Shown here one piece after another: positions 23,430 to 34,680 of a DNA stretch of 64,000 nt. A model generated the notes under the pieces. That model did no database searches and was not told the origin of the DNA. It saw nothing but the letters and a program-made list of their open reading frames with translations. Source of the DNA: Ailurus styani (taxonomy: Eukaryota > Chordata > Mammalia > Carnivora > Ailuridae); contig LNAC01000377.1 of NCBI GenBank assembly GCA_002007465.1, positions 381,018-445,017 of the forward strand, written 5' to 3'. Position numbers and translations under genes: made by a program. Position 1 is the stretch's first letter. Each line of letters begins with the position of its first letter.

Positions 23430-23914
23430 GCCTGGTAACTTCCCATTGCTGGTGTAACGAGTTACCACAGCCCAGTGACTTAAAACGTAAATTCACCATC
23501 TTCTAGTTCTGGAGGTCGGAAGTCCTCAAGGGGTCTCGGGGGGCTAACATCAGGTGTCGGCAGGGCTGTGTTCGTCCTGCAGGCTCTAGGGGAGAATCCT
23601 TGCCTTGCCTTTTCCAGCGTGTAGCTACTCCCTGCATTCCTTGGTTGGTGGCCCCGGTGCTTTCTCTTCAAAGCTAGCCGTGCTGGGCCGAATCTTTATT
23701 ATCACGCTATCTTTCTACTTCTCTCTCCAGCCTCCCTCTTCCTCTTCTAAGGACTCGTGGGATTTTCTTGGCCCCACCTGGATAATCCAGGGTCATCTCC
23801 TTGGCGTCCAGCTCATCAGCAATTCCCCTTTGCTGTATCACCCACCATGTTCACGGGTTCCAGGAATTAGGGTGTAGACCTCTTGGGTCAGGGCCCATTA
23901 CTCTGCCTCCCACA
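23430..23914 (-). mobile_element. MLT1-type solo LTR, nearly full, antisense
   Basis: Ordered landmarks are 'TTACCACAGCCCAGTGACTT', 'TTCTGGAGGTCGGAAGTCC', 'GCATTCCTTGGTTGGTGGCC', 'CCACCTGGATAATCCAGGGT' and 'GGTTCCAGGAATTAGGG', ending CTCCCACA. This is the reverse of an MLT1 LTR with no internal viral genes. Confidence 0.88.
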
Positions 23915-24111
23915 CCAGCCAGACCAGGACCCCCATCGCTCCTCTCAAAAAGCATGCTGTTCTCAGGCATGATGCGCACAGGTGAAGGACTTTCCTTAGT
24001 GCTTTACTCCTCCCTCATCTGCTTTCCCGTCAGGTCTGCGCACTCTACAAGGCTTGTGCGGTATACAAAGCTAGGTCTGTTTTGTTCACTGTCGGGTCCC
24101 GCTTCCCAGCC

Positions 24112-24320
24112 ACACTGGCTTTGAATCTCCATTCTGTGTCTCACTAGCTGTGTGACTTGGGGCAAGAGACAGAACTTCTTTGTGCCCTCATTTCGTCCTC
24201 ATCTGTAAAATGGGGGTGATGGGAATAAGAGTGAGCATTTAATGATATAATTTATGTGGTACTCTTAGAACCTTACCTAGCACGTAGTGAGTGGCATGAA
24301 AGTGTTGACGATGATGGTGA
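24112..24320 (+). mobile_element. MIR SINE, sense
   Basis: 'AGCTGTGTGACTTGGGGCAA', 'CTCATCTGTAAAATGGGGGT' and 'CCTTACCTAGCACGTAGTGA' are in MIR order. Confidence 0.9.
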
Positions 24321-25149
24321 TGACTGTTGTTTGTACAGGGGTCTCAGCTGGTGTGGTGGTGAGAAGAGACACCTAGCTGGCATGCCTCTAAAGCTGGCCT
24401 GACCTAGGCTGGCATCAGATTGAGGACTCTCCAGCAGAGTTCATGGCCCATGGAGCCCATGGATCAATGGGAGAAATAGTTAGAAAAGAATCCAGTCACT
24501 AGCAAGAGTATTGCTGGGGCGGGCAGGCAGGCAAGCAGGGAGGCAAGAGCCTGGACTGTGGTCAGATTCAGCCAGGGAGTCACTGTGTGATCGGAGAATT
24601 TCCACTTTCTGGGCTTCGTTTAGCATGTGGACCATGGGGAGAATATACTCTGCACAATTCTGAAAGGCATGGCTAGGACAAGTGAATGGGAGCCAGAGGG
24701 ATCCCTTTCCAGCCTTGTATAAAGCCCCCTCCTCGGAATTAGATCTGAGGATAGGCAAATGGGCAGGTTGGGGAGGGGAGGGGCTAACAAACCAGGAAGG
24801 ACCTGGTGGAGGGACTGAAGCATGGGGGATGGGGATTGGACCAGTGCTCCCCAAGTGCCTCGCAGGCCTAAGCATCAGGCTCAGAGAGTGTTTGCTCAGA
24901 GAATGAAGGGCCTTTGGTTTTTAGCTCTTTCTTCTCCCTTGCTGCCGGGGCTTCTGGTGGTCCCGCGGCCTGGGTACTTTGAAAGCTCCCTCCACACCTT
25001 TCAAAGCTCCCTGGGCTCCACCTGTTGCTCGTTCCTGACTCTTTGCTGCCCTCCAGTGGCGTCTAGTCGCTCTGCCACACCAGTAACGGAACTGACTGGG
25101 GGAAATGCCAGGCTCAACCAGCGGCAAACAGCAGGTGGCTAGTCGGTTG

Positions 25150-25440
25150 TTCATTCTTCACACATTTCCTGGAAGTGCCCAGTTCTGGGCTAGGTGTGGT
25201 GTTGCAGACACAGTCCCTGCCCTCAGGCAGCTCACAGAGTGGTTGGGGAGACAGATATAAAAAGTCATCCCTGCATGCTGTGTTAAGAGGTAAAATGCAG
25301 CAATGTGCCGAGGAAATTTGAAAGAGGGGGCTGCTGAATTTGCTGGGGCCAGGAAACCAGGGAAGGCTTCCCAGAGGAGGTCACTTGGGTGGGACCTTGA
25401 AAGGTGAGTTGGCAGTCTGAGAAATTGGAGGGGTGATGCT
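25150..25440 (-). mobile_element. L2 LINE 3' fragment, antisense
   Basis: 'CAGTCCCTGCCCTCAGGCAG', 'GGGGAGACAGATATAAAAAG' and 'GGAAGGCTTCCCAGAGGAGG' match L2 read in reverse. Confidence 0.8.
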
Positions 25441-25666
25441 GGCTGAGGAGACCTAAAGACCAGAGAGACTGGGCAGCCAGCCAGGGTTTTGGGGTGCAGG
25501 TAGGGACAGGCAGAACAGAGCCTGAGGACTGGTCTGATCTGGACCGTCCATGTAGCTGGCTCCTGAGACCCCTGTGTTGAAGTGACGCTGGGATGGGGGA
25601 GAAACCGATACCCACAGTAAGTTTAATGATCTCTTTGCTGTTTGGGGGAAAGAAAAGAATTTCGAG

Positions 25667-25803
25667 GCGGGACACCTCGTTGGCGCAGTCAGTGAAGCCT
25701 CCGACTCTCAGTTTCAGCTCAGGTTTTGATGTCAGGGTGGTGAGTTGAAGCCCTGTGTTGGGCTCCACACTAGGCATAGAGCCTACCTAAAAAAAATAAT
25801 AAA
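25667..25803 (+). mobile_element. Older, short CAN-SINE, sense
   Basis: It begins near 'GGGACACCTCGTTGGCGCAG' and continues 'TCCGACTCTCAGTTTCAGC' to 'GAGCCTACCTAAAAAAAATA'. The CT-rich 3' half is missing and divergence is high, so it is an old or truncated member. Confidence 0.85.
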
Positions 25804-26401
25804 AGTTGCAAAATCCAAGACTCAGAGATGGAAAACGCTGGAAGCAGGAAGCTCCTACTGAAATTCAGAGGTCTGGGTGCTGATTCCAGCTGCCAAATAC
25901 TCGTAGTGTGATCTTGGGACACGGCCTTGGGGCTTTCTCTTAAAACAGGAGGCAGGAGGTGGGGAGATTGGATAAGATGCTCCCTAAGGGGCTTTCTGGT
26001 CCTCCCCTTCCAGGGCTTCTAAGCCTGTGACATCTCTGGCTTCTGGTATCATCTCCCAGGTTGACTGGGAGGTTTCCTCAGCCATGCCATGTCTGTGCTG
26101 AATGGGCAGCAAATACTTATACGTTTCCTTCGGGTCTGGGTCTACGATGTGATAAGGCAACAGCCCTGGGCTATTCTGTGTAATTTGATAATGGCTTCCA
26201 ACAGGTAGAGCTGAAGGCAGGGGCCTCAGGATACGTTCATCCTGTATACCCATTGCCATGTCTCCACAGCCCTGTGGCCAGCAAAGACTAGCTTTCAGGG
26301 CCTCCGAACCCAGGGTGGGTCCTTCCCGACTTTAGACTCTAGAATTTAAGGGCAAATTTTAGAAGCAGCAAGGGTCACTATGATTAGTTCCATCTAAATG
26401 C

Positions 26402-26637
26402 TATTTTTTTTAAAGATTTATTTATTTAAGAAAAAGAGTGAGAGACAGCGTGTGCGTGAGCGCCTGCACATGAGTAGGGGGAGGGGCAGAGAGCGAGAAT
26501 TTCAAGCAGACTCCCTGCCGAGCAGGGAACCCGGTGAGGAGGATGATGAAGGGCTCGAATCCAGGACCCATGAGATCATGACTTGAGCTAAAACCAAGAG
26601 TCGGACGTTCAACTGACTGAATCACCCAGGTGCGCCG
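26402..26637 (-). mobile_element. CAN-SINE, antisense
   Basis: It runs from the T-rich tail and 'AAAGATTTATTTATTTAAG' through 'CCATGAGATCATGACTTGAG' to 'GACTGAATCACCCAGGTGCG'. It is moderately diverged. Confidence 0.92.
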
Positions 26638-27771
26638 AGTTTTCAGGTAGCAATAACTGGGTGTCAGACAAACTTCATTGGTTATGAGACTGCCACCTGC
26701 AAAGCCAGTTCCATCTAAACAGAGTATCCTTTTAGGGAGCATGAGGGGAAGGGGGAAGGAGCGCATCACAGAGCTTTCTGACACGGCCATGGCAGGAACT
26801 AGCCAGGGAAGAGTGCCCTGCCCAGGAAGTCTCCGGCACCGGGGAGCTCCTCCGAGCAGGAGTTGGGGCATCTCGCCTCCTCCGGGCTGCTGTGTCTAGC
26901 TGTCCCCGTCTCCGCTCCTTCTGATGGCGGTTACTGAGAACCAGCCGTGAGTGAGGGAGACCATAGGTTGGGGCTCCTGACTTTTTGTTTCCCCCTGATG
27001 TGCCTCTGCAGGTGGTATTTTTTAAAAAAACAAACAAATTGTGGATTGTGATGCCTTTTTAGGAAATTGGGGGATACAGTCAGGATTTGCTTTAGAAGAA
27101 ATTGAAATATGTGGAGGGCGTCTGAGCATTGGGTGAAATGAAGCAGAGCAGGATGACCTGGTGCCTGTTACGGCCTTGACCCCAAGAGGCTGGGTTCCCA
27201 GGCTGGTTCAGAGAGGAGTGCAGGGCACAGCCCTCGAGTGGCGGTGTCCTCTGGAGATTGGGGCATCTCACTGGGCCTGGGGCCCTCATCCTCCTAAATC
27301 CTCAGGGCTGAGTCAGGTTCTAGGACATACACCCTCTGGGGACAAGGGCTGCGGCTCATGTAGGCACAGACCCCAGCACAGAGGCCCAGGGCAGTCATCC
27401 TGAGCACCTGGCCACACAGTAAATGGCAGAACAGCCCGACTCCCAAGCCCCGGGGATGGTAAGCCATTCTGTTGCATGCCTTCCAGTACTACTTCCTGCC
27501 TGGAGATCCACCAGTGGGCTGGGTGGCCATTCTCTCCAGTTAAGGGGTCGAGTACTGGTTAGGGGCAAATAAGGAAACGGTGCTTTGGGCCTGGCTCCGC
27601 TGGATGGACTAGGAAGTGAAAGGTTGGGCGGAGCCCTCCTGGAAGGAAGGGGAGCCCGTGCAAGAGCCAGTGGCCCACAGTGTCCAAGTTTCAGACCAGC
27701 CCCCTAGCCATCTACCCATTGGAGGCTCAGGGCCCAGCCCACTTTTTTCCAGCGAACTTTCCTCCTAGTTT

Positions 27772-27816
27772 GTGTGTGTGTGTGTTTTTTTAAAGATTTT
27801 ATTTATTTGACACAGA

Positions 27817-27898
<82 letters not shown>

Positions 27899-28046
27899 AT
27901 AAGTAGGCAGAGAAGCAGGCAGAGAGAGGGGGAAGCAGGCTCCCTGCTCAGCAGGGAGCCCAATGCGGGCCTCTATCCCAGGACCCTGAGATCATGACCT
28001 GAGCCGAAGGCAGAGGCTTTAACCCACTGAGCCACCCAGGCACCCA
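27772..28046 (-). mobile_element. Mustelid-subtype CAN-SINE with microsatellite expansion
   Basis: The antisense copy holds 'ATCATAAGTAGGCAGAGA' and 'GGCTTTAACCCACTGAGCC', with (GT)n at about 27818-27848 and (GA)n to about 27894 inside it. TTTCCTCCTAGTTT at 27758-27771 repeats exactly at 28047-28060. It is the last CAN-SINE in the window. Confidence 0.96.
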
Positions 28047-28229
28047 TTTCCTCCTAGTTTTTATGACATCATCTGTGGCTGTATCTTAGCTCCTACCAGA
28101 CTTGAGCTCCTGAAGAAGGAGGTTGATGTCCTAGTCAGGACTCCTATGGGGCAGTAATGGGGAATGCAGGGTCCCTGAGAGGTCGTGGGCTAAGGGCCTA
28201 AGAGCTTTTCAGGAATTTACAACAATTTG

Positions 28230-28560
28230 AGGCCTAACCCAAACTGTTTTTGCCTCAAAAATTCAAAAAGGAAGCTAGAAAACTGGCATCAATAAATGTT
28301 AAACTTAGGATCTACAAATTGTAACATTATGTTAACTTCATTAACTATTAAATTTAGTGTTCATAAAAATTTCATTACATTTGAAAACAATTTTTAAGTT
28401 GGATTTTCTCACTTGGAAAGAATTCCCTGGTTTGTATCTTAATTGCTGAGAAATCATAGCCAACTGTAGGTTAGATAAATTGCTTGTGGCTAAATAATTT
28501 CAGAAGCAAAATTATAAAAATTAGCCTTCTGTATTTTTAGAGTGAGAAGTTTTACTGTGG
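28230..28560. other. AT-rich stretch of unknown origin
   Basis: About 330 bases of AT-rich DNA follow the last CAN-SINE. I could not match it to L1, L2, MIR or a DNA transposon; it may be a very old repeat. Confidence 0.4.
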
Positions 28561-28799
28561 TACCTTTATGTGTGAAGTACTGTAAGGTGGGTTGGAGAGC
28601 TGCCCCCATAGGAAGGCACTTGGGGGTCTGGGAAGAAGCAGCGTGGGGGACACCCTGATGTCCTGTTGGACCGTATTGAACATAAAAAATAATGGGGGGG
28701 ACCTTGAGCTGATCTGGTTTCAGCAGCCAGCCTGCCTTCCTTCCTTCCATCCATCAGTTTTTCTCTCCTTTTCTCCTCCCTCCCTCTCTCCCTTCCAAC

Positions 28800-28925
28800 A
28801 TTTGTTGACTCTTTGCATGTGCCAAGCACAAACCTAGGCATATAAAAGTGAAAGCCGTGCCCTTGTCCGTGAAAAGCTCTTAGTCTATAGTGCAGATGGC
28901 CAAGCTGGTAAGCATCTAGGGAGAT
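28800..28925 (-). mobile_element. L2 LINE fragment, antisense
   Basis: 'CATTTGTTGACTCTTTGC', 'GCCAAGCACAAACCTAGGCA' and 'GAAAAGCTCTTAGTCTATAG' match the L2 end pattern with divergence. Confidence 0.65.
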
Positions 28926-30299
28926 GAATGTGGTAATAGGTAAACTCGGGGACTCTGGGAGCAAAGAGGAGGGGGTGCAGCCTCAAATAGGAATGTCAGG
29001 CCTAGATGGCTCCAGAATTTCTCTCTAGGAGTCTTGGAGGGGGGAGGGCGTGTCTGAAGCTGACTTTGTTTAGTTTTGCTAATATTGTGAAATGCTGTCC
29101 ATATCAAAGAATGTAAGAGGTTGGGGGTGTAGCTAACCCTGGGTCAGGGGAAGAATCTAGGATGAGATGAATCTCGGCTTGGCTTGTCATAGGACATGAA
29201 GCATATGTTGGTCCGTGGGAGGTGGGGGGAGGAGGGGGACAATGAATGGATCGGGGGTGGGGGGCAGTGAATACAAAAGGTTTGCTCTGCCTCTGCACAC
29301 AGTGGAGTTCTTCCAAAGAGCCAGCTTGAATCTACTGGGGTTGTCTGTGTTTTCCTCCCTTTGATGTGCTGGAATCTGCAGCCCCCTTGCACCAGACCTC
29401 ATCCGCTATCCACCCTCAGCTGGCTGGACCACCCTCTCTAAGCCTGTGGGTCACTCCACCTGGGAGGTCTCTCCAGAGAAGTGCAGGCAGTGCTCTGAGC
29501 CTTCTGGGGGCACGGAGAGGTAGGGTTTGGTGTCTGCTCTCCAAAAGACTTCTTACCAAGACCAAAACGCTTATGCCCATGAGCTAATTCCACCTGCAGG
29601 CCTCCCGCCTGCCTGCATGATGCTGTCACGGGAGCCCTCTCTCTTCTCCCCGGCTGCAGCTTGAAGCTCCCGGGGAGGTTGGAGTGTCTGTGGCCACTTC
29701 AGGGGCGGGCTAGCTGAGTTCAGAGAGGTACCACGCCTTGCCAGGGGTCCACAGCCAGCAGGCGAGCAGCCGGGCCTGGCACCTGGTGCCCGTGGAGAGA
29801 GGGAATGGGCTCTGGGCCCAGGAGATGACCTTGGTTTCCTTGGTGTGCCGGCAGGGCTGCGATGGCCTTCCTGACCCAGAGACCGTGTCATGGCCCAGAA
29901 AAGGCTCTTCCCAGCTGGGACACCAGAGAACCACACTTCGAATTCCAGTACTTTCCCTTCTACTGCCCATCTTCCCCTCTCTGTGCTTGACCCATTCTTC
30001 TAGGCGCCAAATCAGACACTCTGTCTTATAGCCTGCCTCTGCGTGCCTCCCCTCTGCCCCTCCACCCCGGGGCCTCCTCTCTCCCGGGAGCACACTCCAG
30101 GGCACGGCCCCGGTCTCCCTCGGTCAGAGCGGCGGTGCTGGAGTGCTCCCATCTCCTGAGTGCGCCTCTTGGAATCCTCCACCTGCTCTGTCCCTGAATA
30201 CAGTAGGTGCTCAGTGGAGATGGGTGGCACTCATTGGCATCAGGCGCACGCCCCTCCCTACCTTGTCCAGTGCAGTTGGGGGCGTAGGGCCCGACTGGG

Positions 30300-30720
30300 T
30301 AATTAAATAGAGCTTCGGCCTGGCTTCCGTGCCCCCACTCTTTCTTCCAATATTTGCTCTGGCTTCTGGCTGGAAGACGCCGAGACAATGGCCCTTGTTA
30401 CCCTCTGTTTGAGTTATTTATTTTTTTCACTTTTCCCTCCTTCCCCTCTCAGGGGACTCGCCTCTCGCCCTCATCCCTCATGTTTTCCCTTTCACTTGAC
30501 TGTCACTCTCATTGTCCTCCCGGGGCCGGGAACGCGGGGTGACAGGCAAGGGGAGCCCAACCGGGCCGGGGAGGCTGGAAATATAGTCATTAATGGGACC
30601 CACGAAGCCCAGATGTCCTCCCTGAATGCGGGTAATTTGTTTTTAATGAAAAACCACGCGGTGACCCTGAACAAATGAATTTTCTTTATAAGGAGTCTAT
30701 GTGCAATGGCACAAATAAAG
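30300..30720. promoter_or_regulatory. Unique AT/GC-mixed block, possible conserved non-coding element
   Basis: No recognised repeat occurs and the sequence mixes AT-rich cores (GGTAATTAAATAGAG, GTCATTAATGGGACC, GGTAATTTGTTTTTAATG) with GC-rich spacers, a composition common in deeply conserved non-coding DNA. Conservation cannot be tested here. Confidence 0.3.
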
Positions 30721-30747
30721 GACCCAAATCAGGGAGACGTAGATCTA

Positions 30748-30825
30748 GGGCTGAAAGAAAGAGAGAGAAAGAGGGAAGGAGTGGAAAAGAGAGCGAGAGA
30801 GATAAAAGAGCAAGGAAGGGAAATT
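30748..30825. repeat. GA-rich low-complexity tract
   Basis: A nearly pure purine run with AAAGAGAGAG and GGAAGG motifs borders the unique block at 30300-30720. Confidence 0.8.
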
Positions 30826-31029
30826 TTAAAATGACAACTGTGTTATCATGTCCTTTTGTCTAAAGAGCGAACCCAGGTCACAAATGCCTTGCGCGTTGTC
30901 CCGCCAGCTCAGGATGCATGACAGTTGTGGCCATTTCGAGGTCTTGTTCACAACAATGCGGAGAATACGAACCACCATCTGGACAGATCTTTACAATTTA
31001 CAAGCCTCCTTCGTGCGTAGTCTCAGAGG

Positions 31030-31145
31030 AGCCACACTGTAGTGTGAGGAGGGCACAGTTCGTAGCCCCATTTCACAGAGATGAAAATTGAGGGTTAGGA
31101 AAAGTGGTCTGCATCAGGTCACACAGCTAGAGGGTGGTTCAGTCC
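31030..31145 (-). mobile_element. MIR SINE fragment, antisense
   Basis: 'CCCCATTTCACAGAGATGAA' and 'CATCAGGTCACACAGCTAGA' are reversed MIR. Confidence 0.8.
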
Positions 31146-31784
31146 AGATGACAAGGGAAGGACTTTGCAGTTTGGTGTTTGACTCTTAGAAACCCTGGGT
31201 TAACATCTAGAAATCACTTTCTAGAGAAGGGTGGCATGATCAGATCTAGGTAAGGGGGAGCCGGTGGCGTGTCTGTCTGTATCCAGGAGTCCTGGATTGA
31301 AGCAAATCCCCACAGCCCCTGGAACTTACTTTCCATTGGGGCTTTGTCAATGTGCAAACTTTCTGAGAGCACTTTGAGTGGAGGAGCTCTGGAAACAGGA
31401 CTCCCCAGGAAGAAGCCAGAGACACTTGGGTAAAACCGCTGCCAGGGAATCGAACCTGGAGACCAGCCGTGTATCAGCTGCCACGACCCAGGACTTTGGT
31501 GGGGGTGTGCAGCAGTAACGGGAAGGGGGGCCAGCAGCAAAGGCGCTGACTCGGTGGGGACCCCAGCTGTGGGCCCCTCCCCCTGGCTTTGGGGGGAACT
31601 GCCAGTAGGAAAAGCACTGGAGACTGAGCGCAGGTCCAGACTGGGGCGTGTCTCTGCGGTACGGGGAGGGTTCTGTGCTGACACAGTCCCCACGGAGGCC
31701 TGGGGTCCCCATCATACATTCTGTAGCTGCAGCTCCCTCTGTCACGGATGGACAGAGCCGGACTGAACCTGAGAAGTCAGCCCG

Positions 31785-31870
31785 CGAGTGTGCAGATGAG
31801 GTCAAGGAAAGCACTTGCTCAGGGTCACACAGCCAATCAGAGGGAGAGCCAGACCGGCCTTCTTGTGGTG
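31785..31870 (-). mobile_element. MIR SINE fragment, antisense
   Basis: 'TTGCTCAGGGTCACACAGCC' and 'CAGAGGGAGAGCCAGACC' are reversed MIR core. Confidence 0.75.
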
Positions 31871-33006
31871 GTAGCGCCTGCCCTCTTGTCCCACTGGGGA
31901 AATGCTAATGCCCCCCCATCCCCGACCTTCCCCACTCTGTTTTTCACCGAAGCAATGAAAAGAAGGCATTTTGCCTCCTGACCTCAGGCAGGCCTGGTAT
32001 TCCTGGGGTGGGCCCTGGGTGACCTGGCTTCTAGAACAACCCAAAGCAGGACCCCCACCCCGCCCCTACCCCAACCTTGGCATGTTCTTCCTGAGCCCAC
32101 ATCTCTCCCCCAGCCCCGGGACCCAGCCAGCTGCCAGTGCATCTCCTGGGAGGGAGAGAGTGCTCGTCCCCGGGGCCGTGAGAGCTTCTGCCAGGGACCT
32201 GCAGGCCAGGCCAAGGCCCCAGTTCCTCCTGCTCTCTGCTTTTCCCCCAGAGCCAGGCAGCCAGACGAAAAGAAATGATTGTTTTCTTTTCCTGGGTTCG
32301 GTTTCCCTCTGGAAGTTGTGACCCAATTAGAAAATCAGACAAATAGAAAAATCTGGCCACGACCCCAGCTGCGGTTATAAAGTCTCTGCTCGCATTTAGG
32401 TCTCTGCCTCCCCCGCTCTTCTGTGGGTCCCGGCCGGCTGGGGCTCCCTTGGCCACTCCGTAATTGATGATTTACTCCCCACTGACTTCCAAAATGGATT
32501 TGAGACAGCTTCTTGACCTTTCAGTAACATCAGCCCAAACCTGAAATCCCTGTTCTAAAGTAGGAGGATGGCTGGGGGCGGGGTGGGGTGGTCCCACATA
32601 GAGGCCCGGGGTGAAGCCGCGGCTGTGCCCCCCCCTCTGCGAGTGGACTGGCTTTTGACGGGGTCCCAGCATCAAGCCCGTGCTCGGTGCCCAGCTCTGC
32701 ACCTGGAGCTGCCTAGGCTGCAGGGCTGGAAACAGTGTCTGTCTGGATGCGTTCCAGAGCGTGCTTCCAAAAACATAGTTTTAATCAAGAAGAAGATCAC
32801 CAGAAAAACTGGGACAAATTGTGATTTTTGACAGTGGACAATTATAAATGCCAGGAGGGGTTGCCGGGTGCCAGTTGGCAAGCAAAGTCCTCTGATGAGG
32901 TCCTAGATTAACTACACCAGAGTGGACCAGGGCCGGGGTCCCTTAATTGTCCTCCGTTGTGGGGTAAGTTCTGGTCTTCCTTGCCTGCCTCCCTCCTTCA
33001 CTTTTT

Positions 33007-33107
33007 CCCTCCCTCCCTCCCTCCCTCCCTTCCTTTCCTTTCCTTTCCTTTCCTTCCTTCCTTCCTTCCTTCCTTCCTTCCTTCCTTCCTTCCTTCCTTC
33101 CTTCCTC
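33007..33107. repeat. Compound (CCCT)n/(TTTCC)n/(TTCC)n microsatellite
   Basis: About 100 bases of uninterrupted pyrimidine on the + strand pass from CCCT units to TTTCC units to TTCC units. It yields meaningless Ser/Phe/Leu or Lys/Gly/Arg frames. Length is likely polymorphic. Confidence 0.97.
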
Positions 33108-33539
33108 AGACAATCCCTTGGCTCTTCCTGGGTGCTGAGCCCAGTTCACAGAGTGGGCACAGATATAATTGCATTTCTCTAGTTCTTGGAGCACTTGTGT
33201 GGAGAATCACCCACATTACCTACTCAGAATGGAAAGAAACCAGCTCGATTGTGGCTGGTTTGCAGGACAGCTCAGCCCAGGGACTAAGCAGGGACTCCAG
33301 GGGACGAGAAGGTGAGGTCTGGGGGAGGCAGGACCCGAGGGCTCGCCTGCTGACAGGCTTTGGCCTGTGGCCAGCCTCCCCAGGAGGGCTCTGAGGGATG
33401 CCTGGCCCCTGGAAAGCTCCGTGCCTGAAGTGGGTGCCAGGCCCATGTGTACAAACAGGGGGCTCAGTATTTAGGAGTGGGGAGGAGCAGGGAGCTGCCC
33501 TGAATGGCTGCCCGCTTTGGAAATTTCTATGCATTTGTA

Positions 33540-33960
33540 ATAACAAAATTACCATAATTTGCTCGTTAACGCAGCTAGATCAGTCAAGCATTGTTCCATC
33601 GCGGGCAGGGAGGCCGCGGCGCCTCTCTCTGCACACTCTACACACCCCAGCCAGCCTGCCAGCCCGTTAGAGCGCTGGAAATTAGCATGCAAATGGTCCT
33701 AATTCGGTGGGCGAGCTGTCAGGCAGCGCCTCTCCGGCCTCGTCTCTGTGAAGGCCCTGACAGCCCGGCTCCGGCGCCCGCCCACCCTCCTCGCTCCAGC
33801 CAGGAGGGGCTCCGAGGGGCACCTCCAGACTGACAGCTTGGCGGCCTCCCTCCCTCCGTCAGCGCCATCAGGCCTGGCGGCGGACTCCCTAGGGAGCAGG
33901 CAGGGCCTGCCACCATGCCGGCTGGCCGAAGGAGGCAAGTAGGCAGGTGGGTTGGTGGGG
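33540..33960. promoter_or_regulatory. Candidate B-cell enhancer in intron 8 (octamer, EBF1-type site, E-box)
   Basis: The block is free of recognised repeats and locally CpG-rich. It has the octamer ATGCAAAT at 33687-33694, the palindrome TCCCTAGGGA at 33896-33905 (EBF1-type TCCCNNGGGA) and CAGGTG (E-protein type) at 33954-33959. OCT factors, EBF1 and E2A all act in B cells and EBF1/E2A regulate PAX5. Enhancer function is inferred from motif clustering only. Confidence 0.45.
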
Positions 33961-34489
33961 GAGGCTGGCCAGGGCTCAGGGCCACCAGCCTTGGCTGGCC
34001 TGGGGCAATGGGAGAGCGTCAGGGTGGAGCTGTACCCCCCAACTCGGGGTCTGGTTGGGGCACAGGGACCCTCACTGCAGGTGGGTTCTGAGAGTGGAGA
34101 CCCTGCGGCACCTTCTCCCACATGTACCTCCACGAGGGGCAAATTCAAATCCTGCCTTGCTCTCCCTTCTTTGTCTTTGACTTAACACAGGACTCACCCT
34201 CCCCCGTACCTGGAACATCTCTGTGCAAATGATGCATGGAATTCCTTCAGCCGTAATGGAGAACTGGGGCAGGCTGGAAGGTGTGCACTGTGGGCAGGGT
34301 GCCCTAGACCGTGATTCTGTACCCCTCGGCCTCCATCCCGCCTCCAGGTTTACCAGCCTTCTGGGGTACGTCACCTTCGCCTCTCTGGACCTCAGTCTCT
34401 GCATCTCTATAGTGGGGGATCTTTATGATTTTCCTCCCAGGACTGTCGGAAGGCTGAGAGGGAGAAGGCCCTGCTGTATACAATAGGTG

Positions 34490-34680
34490 CCGTCTAGTGA
34501 GCGCCTGTGTATGCTGGCCATTCCCTGACCCGCGTGCCCTTCACAGTAACCCCACCAGGTTGCCGTTGATCGTACCCTTTTTCACAGAGGAAGAGGCTGA
34601 GGCCTCAGCTCACACGGAGTAACTCGCCCAAGTTTTAGGGCCAGGGTAGAGGCCTGTCTTGCTTGCTCCAGAGCCCTTTT
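34490..34680 (-). mobile_element. MIR SINE, antisense
   Basis: 'AGTGAGCGCCTGTGTATGCT', 'TTTTTCACAGAGGAAGAGGC' and 'GTAACTCGCCCAAGTTTTAG' follow reversed MIR. Confidence 0.75.

Noticed and set aside
23430..23914. An integrated endogenous retrovirus with genes
   Set aside because: Only a MaLR-type LTR is present, with no gag, pol or env between LTRs.
2593..28046. tRNA-like sequences at CAN-SINE heads as tRNA genes
   Set aside because: They are the tRNA-Lys-derived ends of retrotransposons, diverged and attached to SINE bodies with A/T tails and target duplications.
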